A stretch of 64,000 nucleotides of DNA, from NCBI GenBank assembly GCA_030490835.1, contig CM059972.1, positions 18,081,764 through 18,145,763 on the forward strand, given 5' to 3'. Numbering within the stretch: position 1 is the stretch's first letter; every line of letters starts with the position of its first letter. Positions 12,404 through 24,606 of the stretch are shown piece after piece. Both the position numbers and the translations under genes were made by a program. The notes beneath the pieces are model-generated. The model saw only the letters and a list, made by a program, of their open reading frames with translations. It ran no database searches and had not been told where the DNA came from. This DNA comes from Annona cherimola. Its lineage: Eukaryota > Streptophyta > Magnoliopsida > Magnoliales > Annonaceae.

Positions 12404-13229
12404 TGAAGCCCATTTCTAATTTTATTTACCTACTTTATTTGAACAAGTAAGGAACGCTTTATTGCACTTTATGGTGTAAACAAATCTTAAGAGCTCCCAT
12501 AATCTATAGCTAATGAACGAATGTACTGGGTCATATTACTGCCACAAGTTAATACAACAATGTGCGGAAGCTAGAGAAAACCGGAAGAATATCCAAGAAA
12601 ATATGAATTAACAATGAAAATGAATGCCCATTAGAAAAAACTACATCAAAGCATCGATTGACTAAAATTTCACAGCAATCAGTTTCTGTTCCTCACAAAA
12701 CTTGATGCCAAATTCTTAGCTTATATTTTTAATATTATATCCATAAAATACAATATTAATTACATATTAACATTTAAAATGAATGCTGATAATATAAAAT
12801 TTTTCATTATCTTAATTAGGATAGAAAAATATATAACGATCTTAGTTCGAATAAGATAAATTCAAATTTTTTAAAAATTCGTTTTTAGATAATTTCGGAA
12901 GATCTAAGCCAGTGATATAAAATAAACGGCAGTTCCTATTCTTCTATCTCGTCAAAAATACGAGCCTTATTTTACGCTACGGAGTGCACAAGTACAACAA
13001 GAATATTATAGAATTAAAAAGGTTAAAATTTGAAACTATATTTATATGCTTTTTTTTTTGATAATTTTACATGAGTAAGAGCATTTTAAGAATCTTAGGC
13101 CAAACGCAGATATACGTGAACAGTAACAGGTCAATTGCCAAACATTTCTCAGCTTTTTGTCGCCGCACTTATTGGAAAAGCTATCCCTTTTAAACTTCTT
13201 TTTCCGACTGCGAAATTTGATCGCTGGGA

Positions 13230-13925
13230 CAATCAGGGTTTGGTGGTCTATTCCCTCTTGGCTTTCAGACCTCTCTGCCGAAGCCTCGATCCCTCCCTCT
13301 TTCACCCCTTTTTTCAGGTATATATCCTCTGTCTGTACGCTCTCTATTCTTCCTTGTTTGGGTTGGTGATTTCCTTTTACTATAGGGTTTTAGCCTTCTG
13401 TTGATTTCTGGCATGAGTCTGAATGTGAATCCCATCGGCGTTTCGAGCCTCTCGGCGGCAATTTTCTCAATTTTGGAGCGACCGATGTGTTTTTTTCTGT
13501 TCAAAAATCCAATCTTGATTTCTTGTGGCTTGATGATCAACCTCCGTGTGCGTTTGGATTGGTCATTTCCTCGCTTCAAATCCAATAGATCTACTTCTCC
13601 TCCTCTCTCGGCGATCTCAAATTGATGCAGGGAAAAGCAGATGAAGAAATCTGGGAGGAAAAAAAGGGATTTCAATGACGTTGTGGAATAATAGAAGAGC
13701 ATTCTACCATCCATTGTGAGTATGAATGTTCGATTGGAAAATCGGGATGACTTTTTCTTGACCTTAGCTAAAATCTGGAACAGCCCACAGTAATCACAGA
13801 CACTGTGCAACTTGTGGAATAGATCGAAAAGAGCGGAAGATGGAGAAGACTGATATTTAATTTTGAAAAAAAAAAAATCTGGTCTTGAGCCTCTAATGAG
13901 TCATTTGTTGGTTCATTTTTTCTAG
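13230..13925 (+). promoter_or_regulatory. 5' UTR exon and 5'-UTR intron of the SPC12 gene
   Basis: A pyrimidine-rich leader ends in ttcag|gtatat at 13317/13318. A matching acceptor, ttttttctag, ends at 13925, exactly before the ATG of the SPC12 reading frame. This gives a 608-bp intron in the 5' UTR (13318-13925), a common arrangement in plant housekeeping genes that can raise expression. The start of the leader (about 13230) is only a guess. The other short frames inside this intron look like chance. Confidence 0.55.
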
Positions 13926-14207
13926 ATGGATTGGCAAGGTCAAAAGCTCTCAGAGCTGTTGATGCAGGTCATGCTCGTTGCCTTCGCCCTAGTTGCATTT
14001 GTCGTGGGTTACTCAGTAGGGTCTTTTCAGTTGATGCTGCTAATCTATGCTGGTGGTGTCACTCTAACAACATTGGTCACTGTTCCGAACTGGCCATTCT
14101 TCAATTGTCATCCACTTAATTGGTTGGACCCTGCTGAAGCTGAAAAGCATCCGAAGCCACAACCATTGGCCTCAAAGAAGCCTTCTTCAAAGCAGCACCA
14201 GAAATAG
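13926..14207 (+). CDS. Signal peptidase complex subunit 1 (SPC12 family)
   Basis: A single coding exon of 93 aa, the usual length for the plant SPC12/SPCS1 family. This small subunit of the endoplasmic reticulum signal peptidase complex is non-catalytic and assists cleavage of signal peptides. The start MDWQGQKLSE is typical. Two membrane segments follow (residues ~12-31 and ~34-53), then the conserved VPNWPFFNCHPLNWLDP stretch and a lysine/proline-rich cytosolic tail. The start is fixed by the splice acceptor ending one base before the ATG. Downstream there is a T-run at about 14246-14261. No frame damage is seen. In Arabidopsis the family has two copies; which one this corresponds to cannot be told. 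Confidence 0.93.
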   Translation: MDWQGQKLSELLMQVMLVAFALVAFVVGYSVGSFQLMLLIYAGGVTLTTLVTVPNWPFFNCHPLNWLDPAEAEKHPKPQPLASKKPSSKQHQK

Positions 14208-14790
14208 GTCTCGAAGAGAAATTGACTGTTTAGGAGTGTTATGGATTTTTTTTTTTTTTTTAATGCATCGCTAATCTGAATGAGAATCTAGATAGTGCAT
14301 TGAACACCTTGGACCCTTAATGAAGTTTCTGTCACAATTACAGTTCCTTATTTTATGTTATTTTGTTCCCATTGTTTTCCAGTGTGGCACCGCTGCACTT
14401 TGTCATGCATTAGTTTTAAACAGGCTCGGGGGCTTCACTTCCTTGCTGAGGGGAATTAGTTTCAGTTCACTTGAGATTGACCTTATTATAAAATTCACTG
14501 TAGACTTCCATGGTAAGTGTTTCTTTGTGAAAACAAGGGTAAGGATGGGTGCATGATATATACCCCTTCTTGGGCTCCCACAATGTGCATTGGATTGGCC
14601 CTTTTAATCCTTTTTGAATGTATATGATTGCCCATGCAAAAAAGTTGAGAAGCCACTGCTTTATCCTTTCTTCACAGGAAAATGAGCACATGGAGTAGGA
14701 TTTTGTCTAAAGTACCTTGTATCGGAGCACTCTTTCATTTGCAATCTTCTGGCTGCAATTTCATCTGTTGTTACTTTTTCCAGTGTTGCA

Positions 14791-14920
14791 CTTTTTTTTT
14801 TGTTTGATAGGTGGTCAAAGGGTTCACAACCTTAGACATTCTGTCATAGAATTCGAACCCTGGACCTCATGCGAGATAAGTAAACCCGACATGTGACCAG
14901 CTGACCTAAGGTAGCTTCAC
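14791..14920 (-). mobile_element. tRNA-derived SINE
   Basis: Read on the minus strand, this has an A-box-like taggtcagctggt (14896-14908), close to the tRNA form tagctcagttggt. A B-box gggttcgaattc (14849-14860) follows at tRNA-like spacing, and a poly-A tail ends the unit (T-run from 14792). This is the layout of a Pol III-transcribed plant SINE. Target-site duplications are not clear. Confidence 0.7.
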
Positions 14921-14930
14921 GCACTTGTGC

Positions 14931-16593
14931 TTTTTTATTCATCCATGTTTGTAACTTTCTTTCTTCAAGTAAGGCGTCTAATTCTATTGACCATCCTGTG
15001 AGACCCGTGGAAATGGAGCAAACAAGCTTTCTACTCTCTCATCTCTCACCAGTAACATACTTGGCTTATTTCAGTTTCGGTAGTGCCCTTGTAAGATAGT
15101 CTTTAGGAAATGCTTCCATGGTTCCATTATGGTAAGTAATGAATGAACTTTACAACATAGATCGTTTCCACACTTATTGGAAGAAAGGAAAAACAGACAC
15201 TAAACGGGTAAAACAAAAATCCATCTGCTTAACATACTATTAATGACTCCTCCTTTGGGCAGATCATATTTACATGTTCATATTATGAAAAATGCTTAGA
15301 TCCATCTATATACATATATATATATATATTAACATATAATAATATTTGGAAGTATTTATCTGCGTAGTAATGATACTTTAGATGATTTATATATTGAAAA
15401 TACAACTTTAACATTTATATTTAGCATCAGACCATTTTATTAAGTTGATTTTACACATTTATTGATGTAGTCAATGCACTTTGATGCTAGGCAAATAAAA
15501 ATATTTTTATAATAATATCAATGATGTTAATATAGTAGATGATAAAGTGTATTTTACATTATTAAGATATTAGAAATAAAGTAAATTATATTTAAACATT
15601 GTTTTAGAGGGAAAGGAAAACCATTTTTTATTTTACCTGCCAGGCTGCCACTGCATTTTTTGAAGCTTGATCTGTACCCCATATGCAGAATGACATCGAA
15701 AAGGGAACTCATTCGAGGGCTCGCTTGGCAACGCATGTGCGTGAGATTCCATGGAATTCATGAGAAACATACGGTTTCCATATTTTTCAATCAATTATCT
15801 AATAATTCAGCAATATTATTTTTTCAACTTTATCCTTATAATATAATTATTTTTCCTTCGAATTACTTATTTATTTTAATTTTATTTCGTTCATTTCATA
15901 TCAATTATACAAATTTCTAAATATTCTCTTTCTCATTTCTCATTCTATTTCAAAATCTTACCAAAATCAATGTTACCAAAGGTCCCTGAAATTGTTTTCG
16001 TCAGGTGGTGCTTGTCCACTTGCAGATTGACTCATGGCTTACAATGTAGTCTAGCCCAAGGAGATTAGATTGTCTACTGAATATGAAGGTACGTAGTATT
16101 AGTCAGTAGACTACAAAGGTTAGCATATTCATTGTAATGTATAAAAAAGCATTGTTAACCATAGTAATCATTATAGCCTATTGATTAGTTTCGGGTCATG
16201 CGTGAATTTTGATCCCCAATTTCAATTTTCTAGAAACTAATGTTAGAGTCAGGCCTTTTCCCTTGAAACCTGGCTCATGAGTGCGCGGGATAAACCTGGC
16301 TCTTCCAGTTTGAGAGATTGCTTTTGGATTGTTGGATTGCTTATGGAAATAGGCTAAGGAGCTAGCTGGTAGTTAACTGGTAGCAGTACGACCTTCCCAA
16401 GTTAGTAGGAAACCTCCACACGTTCTCTTGCATGCGTCGGATCCGTTCCTTGTTGGCTTTGGCTTGCCTCCTTAATTAATTAGGCTGTTAAGGCCTATCT
16501 TGAGTGAAAGATTACCATCTATAATTGCTTTAAATATGGAGACTCAACGATGACAAATCGTAATTCCTTTAAACGATTTTTAAGATTATTTTA
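14931..16593. other. Intergenic DNA with repeat fragments
   Basis: No gene is supported. The stretch 15280-15600 resembles a partial, reversed member of the 'cttctatg' MITE family (blocks 'aaaatgcttagatcc' and 'gttgattttacacatttatt'). A 40-bp word at 15011-15050 recurs at 17561-17600 with four mismatches. Confidence 0.45.
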
Positions 16594-16965
16594 GGGTTAA
16601 TTTCAAATATACCCACTACATTTGCCCTTAATTACAAATATATCCACTAATTACGAGTGAAATTTCAAATATACCCATTCCGTCGGGCATAATTAAAAAT
16701 TACCGTTATTCATCATATGAAATGTCTAAAATGCCCCTTATTATTTAATAATAATAGTCATTCAACTATGATATAAGTTAAATAATATAATGAAAACATA
16801 TCTAATATGAGAGAAAAGTTAGACAGAATGAGTTTTAACGGTTTGGATATTGCACAAATCACAATAAATGTTAGATTAATGAGTGAGTAAATGTGAAAGT
16901 TTTCAAACTTAGTGGGTATATTTGTAATTAAGGGCAAATGTAGTGGGTATATTGTAAATTAATCC
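16594..16965. mobile_element. Mutator-like MITE with long terminal inverted repeats
   Basis: The left end, gggttaatttcaaatatacc, continues with cactacatttgcccttaatt. The right end mirrors it as aattaagggcaaatgtagtg, then ggtatattgtaaattaatcc. The inverted repeats are at least 45 bp. The 9-bp flanks (attatttta / tttttttta) match at 7 of 9, consistent with an old Mutator-type duplication. The same end motif occurs at 21919-22326, where the duplication is perfect. Confidence 0.72.
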
Positions 16966-17875
16966 TTTTTTTTATAGTTTATATTACTTATATAGTTTTG
17001 AGATGAATGGCAGAATTTGAGAAAAATGATTCTTTTGTTGCAAATGAAGCGACTTTTTGAGTTTTTTTTAATTATTAATATGAGTTTTCATAATTATAAG
17101 TCATACATATGTAAAAGGAAATTTCTTGGAACATCTGGCAAGCCAATTGGTCGTTTTTGTCCCATCAGCCCGGTAATCTCAAATTGGATTTATACATTAA
17201 TCGGTAGACCAGTCCTATTTTTAATTTATTTTATACGTTTGCGAGTCCTACTTAAATAGGACTTTATAAATTTTTTTTCAAAAAATTTTAACCTATGTAC
17301 ACAATTTTTTTTGAAGTTTTACCGTAAAAACTTATTGATAAGTCAAAATTGAAAAAAAAAAAATCGTGAGAACCAATCTAAGGTGGTGCTTGCTTTTTCT
17401 AAAAAATAAAAGGGGGCTGATCTTTTTTTTTTTAAAAAAAATTTATTTATCGGGGCATTGTTTACATTCATTTCAGTAGTAACCGGACCACCATATTGCG
17501 GACAATTCTATGAACCCCCATATCTGGACTCCCGACGAAAGAGAGACTGGAGATTTGTGAGAATGGAGCAAACAAGCATTCTACTCTCTTATATCTCACC
17601 CCATATCTGGGATTTTGCTTTAATGTGAAAAAGCATCCCCAAGTGAGGTCTGTTTCTAGATATAAATACCATGAAAACACACTTCTTTCTCTTTAAAATG
17701 TTTGAGGGCACCACGGACTTGTGCAATGTTTTCTTCTTTTGGATTAAGAGAGAGGGTTACGGGGATGCTCCGCAAACAACTGATATTATGATACTGAGTG
17801 GAGTACTGTTGATCTCATTGGGGCTCAATAGACCAAAAGATAAAACAGTGACAAACACAGTGCAAATTCTTTTCA

Positions 17876-19141
17876 TTATTTCCACTGCTTGCACCTCCTT
17901 GGAGCTCGCCAAGCAACCCCTTTGACTGTTTTTTCCTCTGTTGAAAGCGCTGAGAAATTCCTCCAGTCCTGAAGCACAAGCCTTAGATCATGAAGTTTGC
18001 TCTCTACTTCCACACAGCAGCTGGCATGCATTGTTCTGATCCTGTTCAGGTCAGCAGTTGTCTGCTGGCAAAATCCACCGAAGTAGGCTGGATCCAAGAA
18101 CTGAATCCTCAATTCATTCTCACGTACGACCCAGTGTATGATGTTGAAAACATCTTGTTCATCGAGGCCAGGGTATAGCGCTCTTTGCATGTACCAGTAC
18201 TTGTAGAACTCCACTGTTACATCGGTGGATCGGACATAGAAAAATCCTCCATTCTCTCTGTTGCTCCAGTCATAGGTGTCTCCAGAGAAGATGATATCTG
18301 CACCGCTGGTGAACAGTGGGAGAGGGTTTCGCAGCCACATAACGTCTTCACCCTGCATCCATCCTCGTGACAAATTCAAAACTAGGACTCTGTTCTCTCA
18401 TATTTTCCTAGATTTGTTACCCTTATACTTTTATATTCTAGTGAGCTGGGTGCAGTGCAGTAGGTAGTTTGGATTCCATACCGTGAAAATAAAATGGTAG
18501 CCCAACTCCAGGACTGAGAGCAAAACTTCAAATCGCTGCCACCTAGTTTTCCACCTTTCCGGGGCAGAAAAACCAAGCCCTTGAGTACCCATGAACAGGC
18601 AGTGAGTATGCACAGCTCTGCACTTATCGAAAGCTCTTTGATGCATGGCAATGATCACCAAATGCCTTAAAAGATCTGAGGTCCCGTGGCCGATGTGGAA
18701 ACTCTCTAAGAAGAGATCAATGGTAGAGTCGGTTGGAGCCCATGGTTCCTCTAAGATGGTTAAGATGACTGTCCTGTCCACCATCGCTGCTTTTTTTAGC
18801 ACTTTCACCAGCTCCGAAGGCTTATCAGGGCCCTTCAAGTACTGTCACAAAAGATGACTTAGCAGCATGAGATTTCCCAGTGGACTCCTCCAATCCTAAA
18901 AGGACACTTGCAATAAAGCAAACATCAGATCAGCACAAAATCGCAATCGAGGGGGAAAATCATATACCTTACGTAGAATACTCACAGAGTTTGCATTAGT
19001 AATCCATGGTTTCTTTGTTCCCTCAACTAGGTGGGTTGTGGAGATCCTGAAAATGAGAAAACAAGCTGAAAGAAATATCAAAAGCAGCAACCAGGTTTGA
19101 AGCTTCCAGTTCCTCACACCAGCCATTTTTTTAGCTGGCAT
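17876..19141 (-). CDS. Nucleotide-diphospho-sugar transferase family protein
   Basis: A three-exon minus-strand gene: 19141-18986, 18841-18482 and 18352-17876, all phase 0, giving 330 aa. The first donor is gtgagt; an alternative in-frame donor lies 18 bases further on. A type II membrane anchor (residues ~17-31) follows a short basic N-tail, fitting a Golgi glycosyltransferase. The luminal part matches the plant PF03407 family (At4g15970 / At1g28710 type): LFLESFHIGHGT, ELGYHFIFT, DVMWLRNPLP, NGGFFYVRS, LDEQDVFN, FGGFCQ and TMHASCC. Donor and acceptor substrates are unknown for this subgroup; relatives act in cell-wall arabinosylation. The usual FTDxD is FTGED here (residues 172-175), exactly across the exon 2-3 junction, so the first metal-binding Asp looks lost. 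An ATG at 19201 would add 20 residues; I prefer 19141 because it leaves a compact tail before the anchor. Confidence 0.85.
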
Positions 19142-19201
19142 GATTGCAAGATCAACACAAGAATAAAAGAAATGGCGGAAAGAAGATGGACTTGGGTTCA
19201 T

Positions 19202-19586
19202 CCCCCTCTAGCTGATGAGTGCCTGGTGCAGGCCTTTCTGCTTAATTTGGACATGGGTATCCATCTAAAATTAGGCAAAAAATCCGCATACCATCAAATT
19301 TTCCGGCCAATGGAGCGTAAGGCTCGCCTTGAAGAGACATGCCTTAAAGGGATGAAGTATATCACGACTAACCAAAAAAATAAATAAAAAATTATTGGTT
19401 TAGGGCGTGTTGAGGATGATCCAGGGATGGGATGGGATGAGGATGGCAGAATAAGAAGCGATAAGTGCGAATTTAGGCAGTGATTGCACAAATATTGATA
19501 ATTAGGAATATGGTAATCTGTGATAGTGTCGGGTAAATGAGGAGTTCTCAGTAAATGAGGACTAAAATAAGAACATAAGATTATGT
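19202..19586. other. Upstream region of the transferase gene
   Basis: This likely includes the minus-strand gene's 5' UTR and promoter. I see no unambiguous TATA box. A short direct repeat, 'taaatgagga', occurs near 19532 and 19552. Confidence 0.35.
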
Positions 19587-19864
19587 TAGTCCAGCCTAAT
19601 ACATTCATTATTTATTATTATTATTTGAGACTTATATACCGAAATTTATGAATTTTGAAAATATGTACATGTATTTTTCGTTTTCACAAGCATAATTTTT
19701 TAGGAGATTAAAACGACTTAAATACACATCAAATGATGATTTTGAAACAAAAAATGTATCTCCCAAATTTATAAAAGTTGGTACATAAGTGAAACACATT
19801 TTGGAAAACAATTTCATGGCGAAAACAAAAAATAATAAAATGATGGGTGTATTAAGCCGGACTA
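19587..19864. mobile_element. MITE with 25-bp terminal inverted repeats
   Basis: The left end, tagtccagcctaatacattc, is mirrored by the right end, gggtgtattaagccggacta, and the similarity continues into the AT-rich flanks of both arms. The length is ~278 bp with no coding capacity. The superfamily is not assigned because no convincing duplication was found. Confidence 0.65.
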
Positions 19865-19904
19865 ATTTAACAAGATCACTTTCCAACATAATATAATTAT
19901 TCCC

Positions 19905-20615
19905 ACCAGTGTTTTATGATGTTAGGGACTGGTGCATATACTTCATGCATCAGTACGGGACAGCGATGGATCTTAGGGAGTCAGCCCAATTCGACAAACC
20001 CCTGGTTGCCAGATGGACTAAGCCGAGGGCCGGTACTCTCAAGGTCAACGTTGATGGGCGAAGAAATATCCACACCAACTGTACTGGGGTGGCGGTGGTT
20101 ATTAGAGATTCAAATGGATCTTTTATTGCTGCAAAGGGTTGGAGACGGCAAGAACTTCTGGACCCGTTGATCATGGAGGCTACAGCAATGTGGCTGGGGT
20201 TGAAGTGGGCCTTGGATGACCATTTCACTGACCTTCTGATGGAATCTGACTCATTGATTCTTATTGAGTTCCTGGTGGGTGATCGCTCTGTCAGAGCTCC
20301 GGTGAGAGCGTTCCTCTCCCTTATCAAGCATGCCGCTCTTCAGGCCAACTCTTTGTCTTTTCAACATGTTTTACGGGCTGGGAACTCTGTTGCTCATATT
20401 TTGGCTGATTTTGTATCATCTCATTTTTTACCTGAACAAGAATGGTGGGATACCCCACCTTTCTTTCTTCAGGAAAATCTTTGTAAAGATAATTTTTTGG
20501 AATGGATATATGATGATAGCTCTATCCTCTCTACCTCTGGACGTTCTCGCTCTCGGAGGGGATGGTAGGATAGGTGCTCATCTTTCTATCAAAAAATATG
20601 ACGGTTTGCATGAAT
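19905..20615 (+). mobile_element. 5'-truncated LINE, RNase H end (copy 3)
   Basis: A plus-strand fragment of the same LINE family. An open frame of about 219 codons (to 20568) covers the whole RNase H-like domain: D in VNVDGRR, E in MEATAMWLGL, D in MESDSLILIE and the final D in HILADF, followed by the family's QEWWD / PPFFLQE tail. The 3' end has the family's 'ggatagg' then 'tttctatcaaaaaa' ending. The poly-A is short (about 6 A) and no duplication was found, so it is probably older than copy 1, which it closely resembles. Confidence 0.85.
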
Positions 20616-20689
20616 CTACGACATTGCGGAAAATGGAAAGGTTCCATGGTGAAACTGTTTGCATTGAATAATTTGCCTCAGTGAGCCGA

Positions 20690-21344
20690 CTTCATTACTT
20701 TTATTTATTCTGAGAGCTTCATGTATTTTTTAGCCCCTTCATTCTATCCGGCTTCACGGCCGAAATAATTTTTGTAAAATTTTTCGCACATATGCGGCCC
20801 AATCTAGTGAAAATTTGAATTCATTCGATATTTTATTTTAATTTTTGAAAAGCAAAATAAGATATTATCCAAGTATTTTGATTTTTAAATTTCAAAATAA
20901 AATATCAAATAACATCAAGAAGTTTACCAGAATACTTGATTTTTGTGCATATTTCTTTTCGAAAACAATACGCCTTATTCTGTTTAATTTTACTATTACG
21001 AGAAAACATGACATTTGTCCCAGAGTTTTTGTTTACTGCTTATTAAAATTTTTTGTGGGCCATTACAAAGCTCATGCTGCTTATTTTCAGTTGGCCTTTC
21101 ATCAATGGATTTGTATACTGTTTTGGCATGTTATGTCTTGGAGGAATTAATCTGTTGGGTGGTCGACCGGTGGTGATGGGGCCTAAATATGCCTACGTCC
21201 TTAGTGTTTGTCAAGAATTGTGAAAGTCGTTAACAATTTGTGAAAAATATAGACATGATTTGGGCTCGGATTGTGTTCGTTTCACCGCGAAAATGGATTT
21301 AGAAACTCATAGAATACAAGAGGCATAATCCAATTAGACCGGCT
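20690..21344. other. AT-rich spacer
   Basis: No gene or clear repeat boundary is seen. A 101-codon open stretch (20845-21150, plus) has no recognisable motif and AT-driven composition. Confidence 0.4.
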
Positions 21345-21650
21345 AAAAAAACGTATTTTGAAACATGTTTTTATTTTTTTTTATAAACATGTTTAGTTGG
21401 ATGTATAAAATCTATAAATCGAATTTTACTATTTGTAGATATTTTTAAGCATTTTTAAAATTTTAAACATAGTGATATTCTCGTAATTTTCAGTGGCCAA
21501 AAAATTATGAGAACCTCATTGTGTTTAAAAATAAAAATACTTAAAAATATTTAAAAATGTTAAAACTTAATTTATAAATTCAATACACATAACTTAACAT
21601 GTTTATAAAAAATTAAAAAAAGCCTCAAAAATAAATTTGTTTAGATCAAC
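21345..21650. repeat. Fold-back element
   Basis: The left arm, tataaacatgtttagttgga, is mirrored by the right-arm segment 'acataacttaacatgtttat', with further pairing inwards ('ataaatcg' / 'ttataaa'). It belongs to the AT-rich fold-back group also seen at 48.4, 50.1, 51.7 and 63.1 kb. Confidence 0.5.
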
Positions 21651-21684
21651 CTAAGTAAGACTTTATTTAGGCTGACCTAATATG

Positions 21685-22750
21685 TAGAAGTGCAACTTGG
21701 GTTGGGTTGAGCCCGAACCCAATTTTCAAAAGTATTTAAACTTGTTTTTTCATAACTCGAATCTAAGGAACACGGTTTGTAAATATGATCGGGTTATGAA
21801 CCCGAACCCAAGCCTGATTTTCTATTTTATATTTATTACAAAATATATTATATACATAATATTTAAATAATAATTCTTTGTGTTTTGCGTATTTAAGTTA
21901 TTTATATTTATATTTGAAGGTTAATTTGCATATATACCCACATGGCTTGATGCTAATTACAGATATACCCACATAGTTTCATGAATCATATATCAGTCCT
22001 ACATAGTTTTACCAAAATTACGTATTACCCCACGTACGTCATATTTTAAAAAATGACGAAAATGTCTTCATTCATAGTTTCACGAATTACATATCACCCT
22101 CACATAATTTTTCAAAAATTGCATATTAACCCTATGAAACTATGTATACCAATGAGCGCATTTTCGTCATTTTTCAAAATATAAAGTCAGATGTTAACTG
22201 CAGTTAATGACATGGGGGTAATACACAATTTTGGTGAAATTACGTGGGATGATATACAATTTGTGAAACTACGTGGGTATATTTACAATTAGCGTTAAAC
22301 TATGTAGGTATATATGTAAATTATCCATATTTGAATACATGTTTGACATATTGTAATTATATTATAAATAAAATATATTATTTTCATTCATATTTATGTT
22401 TTAATTTTATCATTTACTTTTACATCCATTAATTTTATTTATTTATCTTATTTTTTATGTTAAATTTTTTCTCGAAACATTTTTATGTTGCTATTTTTAA
22501 AAAAATCTACAGTTTGACTACATATTATTATGTTTACTTACATGATTTGTTATTTTTATATATTCCTATAAAATTCTAAATTTATCACTCTAAAATGAAA
22601 TGTAAATTAATCAACGTAAATTCCAACATGAAATTCAACCCAAACCCAATTTTCAAAAATAGGGTTAGAGTTTAAATTTTACTCATAGACTTAGGGTTAT
22701 GATTAGAGTTGAGGTAAACTCAGGTTTCATAAACCCGAGTTGCACCCCTA
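21685..22750. mobile_element. hAT-type MITE, interrupted
   Basis: The left end, tagaagtgcaacttgggttg, mirrors the right end, gggtttcat...acccgagttgcacccct; reversed, the right end begins taggggtgcaactcgggt. The TAGGGGTG start is typical of hAT MITEs. The 8-bp flanks match poorly, so the insertion is old. A Mutator-like MITE (21919-22326) sits inside it, so the original unit was about 650 bp. Confidence 0.65.
21919..22326. mobile_element. Mutator-like MITE with perfect 9-bp duplication
   Basis: The ends are ggttaatttgcatatatacc at the left and, reversed from the right, ggataatttacatatatacc. It is flanked by a perfect 9-bp duplication, atatttgaa, at 21910-21918 and 22327-22335, the length typical of Mutator elements. 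The interior has repeated 'acatagtttca' motifs on each arm. It is nested in the hAT MITE at 21685-22750 and so is the younger of the two. Confidence 0.88.
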
Positions 22751-23309
22751 CTAAAGTTATTATATCTCAAAACACAAATCTTGCTAAAATTTATTTGTCC
22801 GTGATACAACATTTATTTCCAATCATAAAAAGTCATTTTTAATAAAAACCTAGTTATTTGAATTTACTTGTGTTATGATTACTATTATTCATTATTAAAC
22901 TAGGCATCATTGCCTCTTCGTTTATCATATATATATATATTTAAAAAACATATTCTGCATTTTCTTTCAGTTTTTGACATTTCTTTTGATGGCCTTTCGA
23001 CATGTGGGAAAAAATAATTAAAAGAAAATAATGCCAGCAATATATATGTATATATAGGACAATGCCAACCCAGAATAAATAAAGATAAAATAGACACATA
23101 AATATGGTCGAATATAATCTATGATTATTATCAACCTAAGATAATTAAAATGATTCCTTAAAAAATAATTAAAATGATTAAAATACCATCTAAAAAAGAT
23201 AATTAAAATATACTTTTCTTTTATTCAATTCGAACAAATTCTCTGACCTTGAATACATTTCACGCTAAACAAAGTATCTTCACATTCAGTATGAATCAAG
23301 ACCGATTTC

Positions 23310-24250
23310 GGTGCAGGTACACATCAAGTTACGGTGCAGCTCCTTCAAAAATGAGCCCACATACACTTAAATATATTAATGTTTTATACAATTATTTATC
23401 TATACATAAATTATTTTTGAGATAATTTACTTGTTAAAAAATATTTTTAAAGTTGTTATTTATATCACACTATTTTATTATGTTGAATTTGTATTGTTTT
23501 GAGATGAGGTTCATACGTATATCTAATTTGGATGAAAATTAATATAGTAATATTATACATAATTCTAAATACAACCTGTACCACAAATTACAGTATAGCT
23601 ACCTCAAAATGGCCTACACATGATTATAAAATTATAATCTACTACACTCATTATATTTAAAATTATATATTCTATTATCATATCAATTTTTATTCTAATT
23701 GGATGTGTTTAAACTCCATCTATAAAACTGGTTTAAATTCAACGTAATAAAATGGTTTGATGTAAATAACAACTTTAAAATTATTTTTTCAATATGTAAA
23801 CTATTTGCTATAAAATTCATATATAGATAAATGATTGTATAAAGTATCAATATATTTAAGTATATATGGAACTTATTTTGGGCCAAACACACTGTTAATC
23901 AATGTGCAGTCAAATACCAGAAAGATTCCCCATGTGATATATATAGAGAGGGAGCTGTTTCGGGAACAACAATATATTTGATAAAAAAATGTGTCCCACA
24001 TATATAAATTTTATAGCAAATGATTTATATATTGAAAAAATTACTTTAAAGTTGTTATTTACATCAAACTATTTTATTACGTTGAATTTGTACTATTTTC
24101 ATATGGGGCCCATATACATATCTTATTGGGATGAAAATTAATATAATAATAAAATATATTATTTTAAATACAACATGTGAAGTAGATTATGATGTTATGA
24201 TCATATGAGACCCATTTCAGCTTCCCTGCACCTGAATATATATATCACTG
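23310..24250. mobile_element. Cluster of 'gctgcacc' hairpin MITE copies
   Basis: At least three full or partial copies of one family lie here (about 23310-23575, 23575-23895 reversed, and 23934-24250). Shared blocks are 'acaactttaaaattattttt' (or its reverse), 'aacgtaataaaatggtttga', 'atcttattgggatgaaaatt' and ends such as cagcttccctgcacctgaat. The same family occurs at 40950-41345 and 49612-49985. It is non-coding. Confidence 0.6.
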
Positions 24251-24606
24251 TCCAGACGCACATGCACATCTGTATTGGAACGAAACACTATTATAGCGTT
24301 TTAAAAACTCGAATGCAGCGACAAAAGTAAACCGTCAGCTGTCTGCTCCTCGCTCGAGTCGGGATATTAACCACCCAGAAATATTCTTGCTGGTAGAATA
24401 AAAATTCGCAGCCCAAAATCAGCTCAGCCTGCTGCGCGCTCCAGCGCTGCATGCCATTGCCATGCCATCCATCCTAGCCCCAGCAGCTGTCACAGCTGTG
24501 AATCTCCATCCCATCCCATTCAAGCCTCCATCCCAAGTCCCAGCAACCAATTAATCGATCGATCAATGTAGGTGGTAGTGGCCCATTGCGATTTCAGTTT
24601 TCAAGG

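Noticed and set aside
17671..18467. Plus-strand frames over the transferase exon 3
   Set aside because: They lie opposite a well-supported minus-strand exon.
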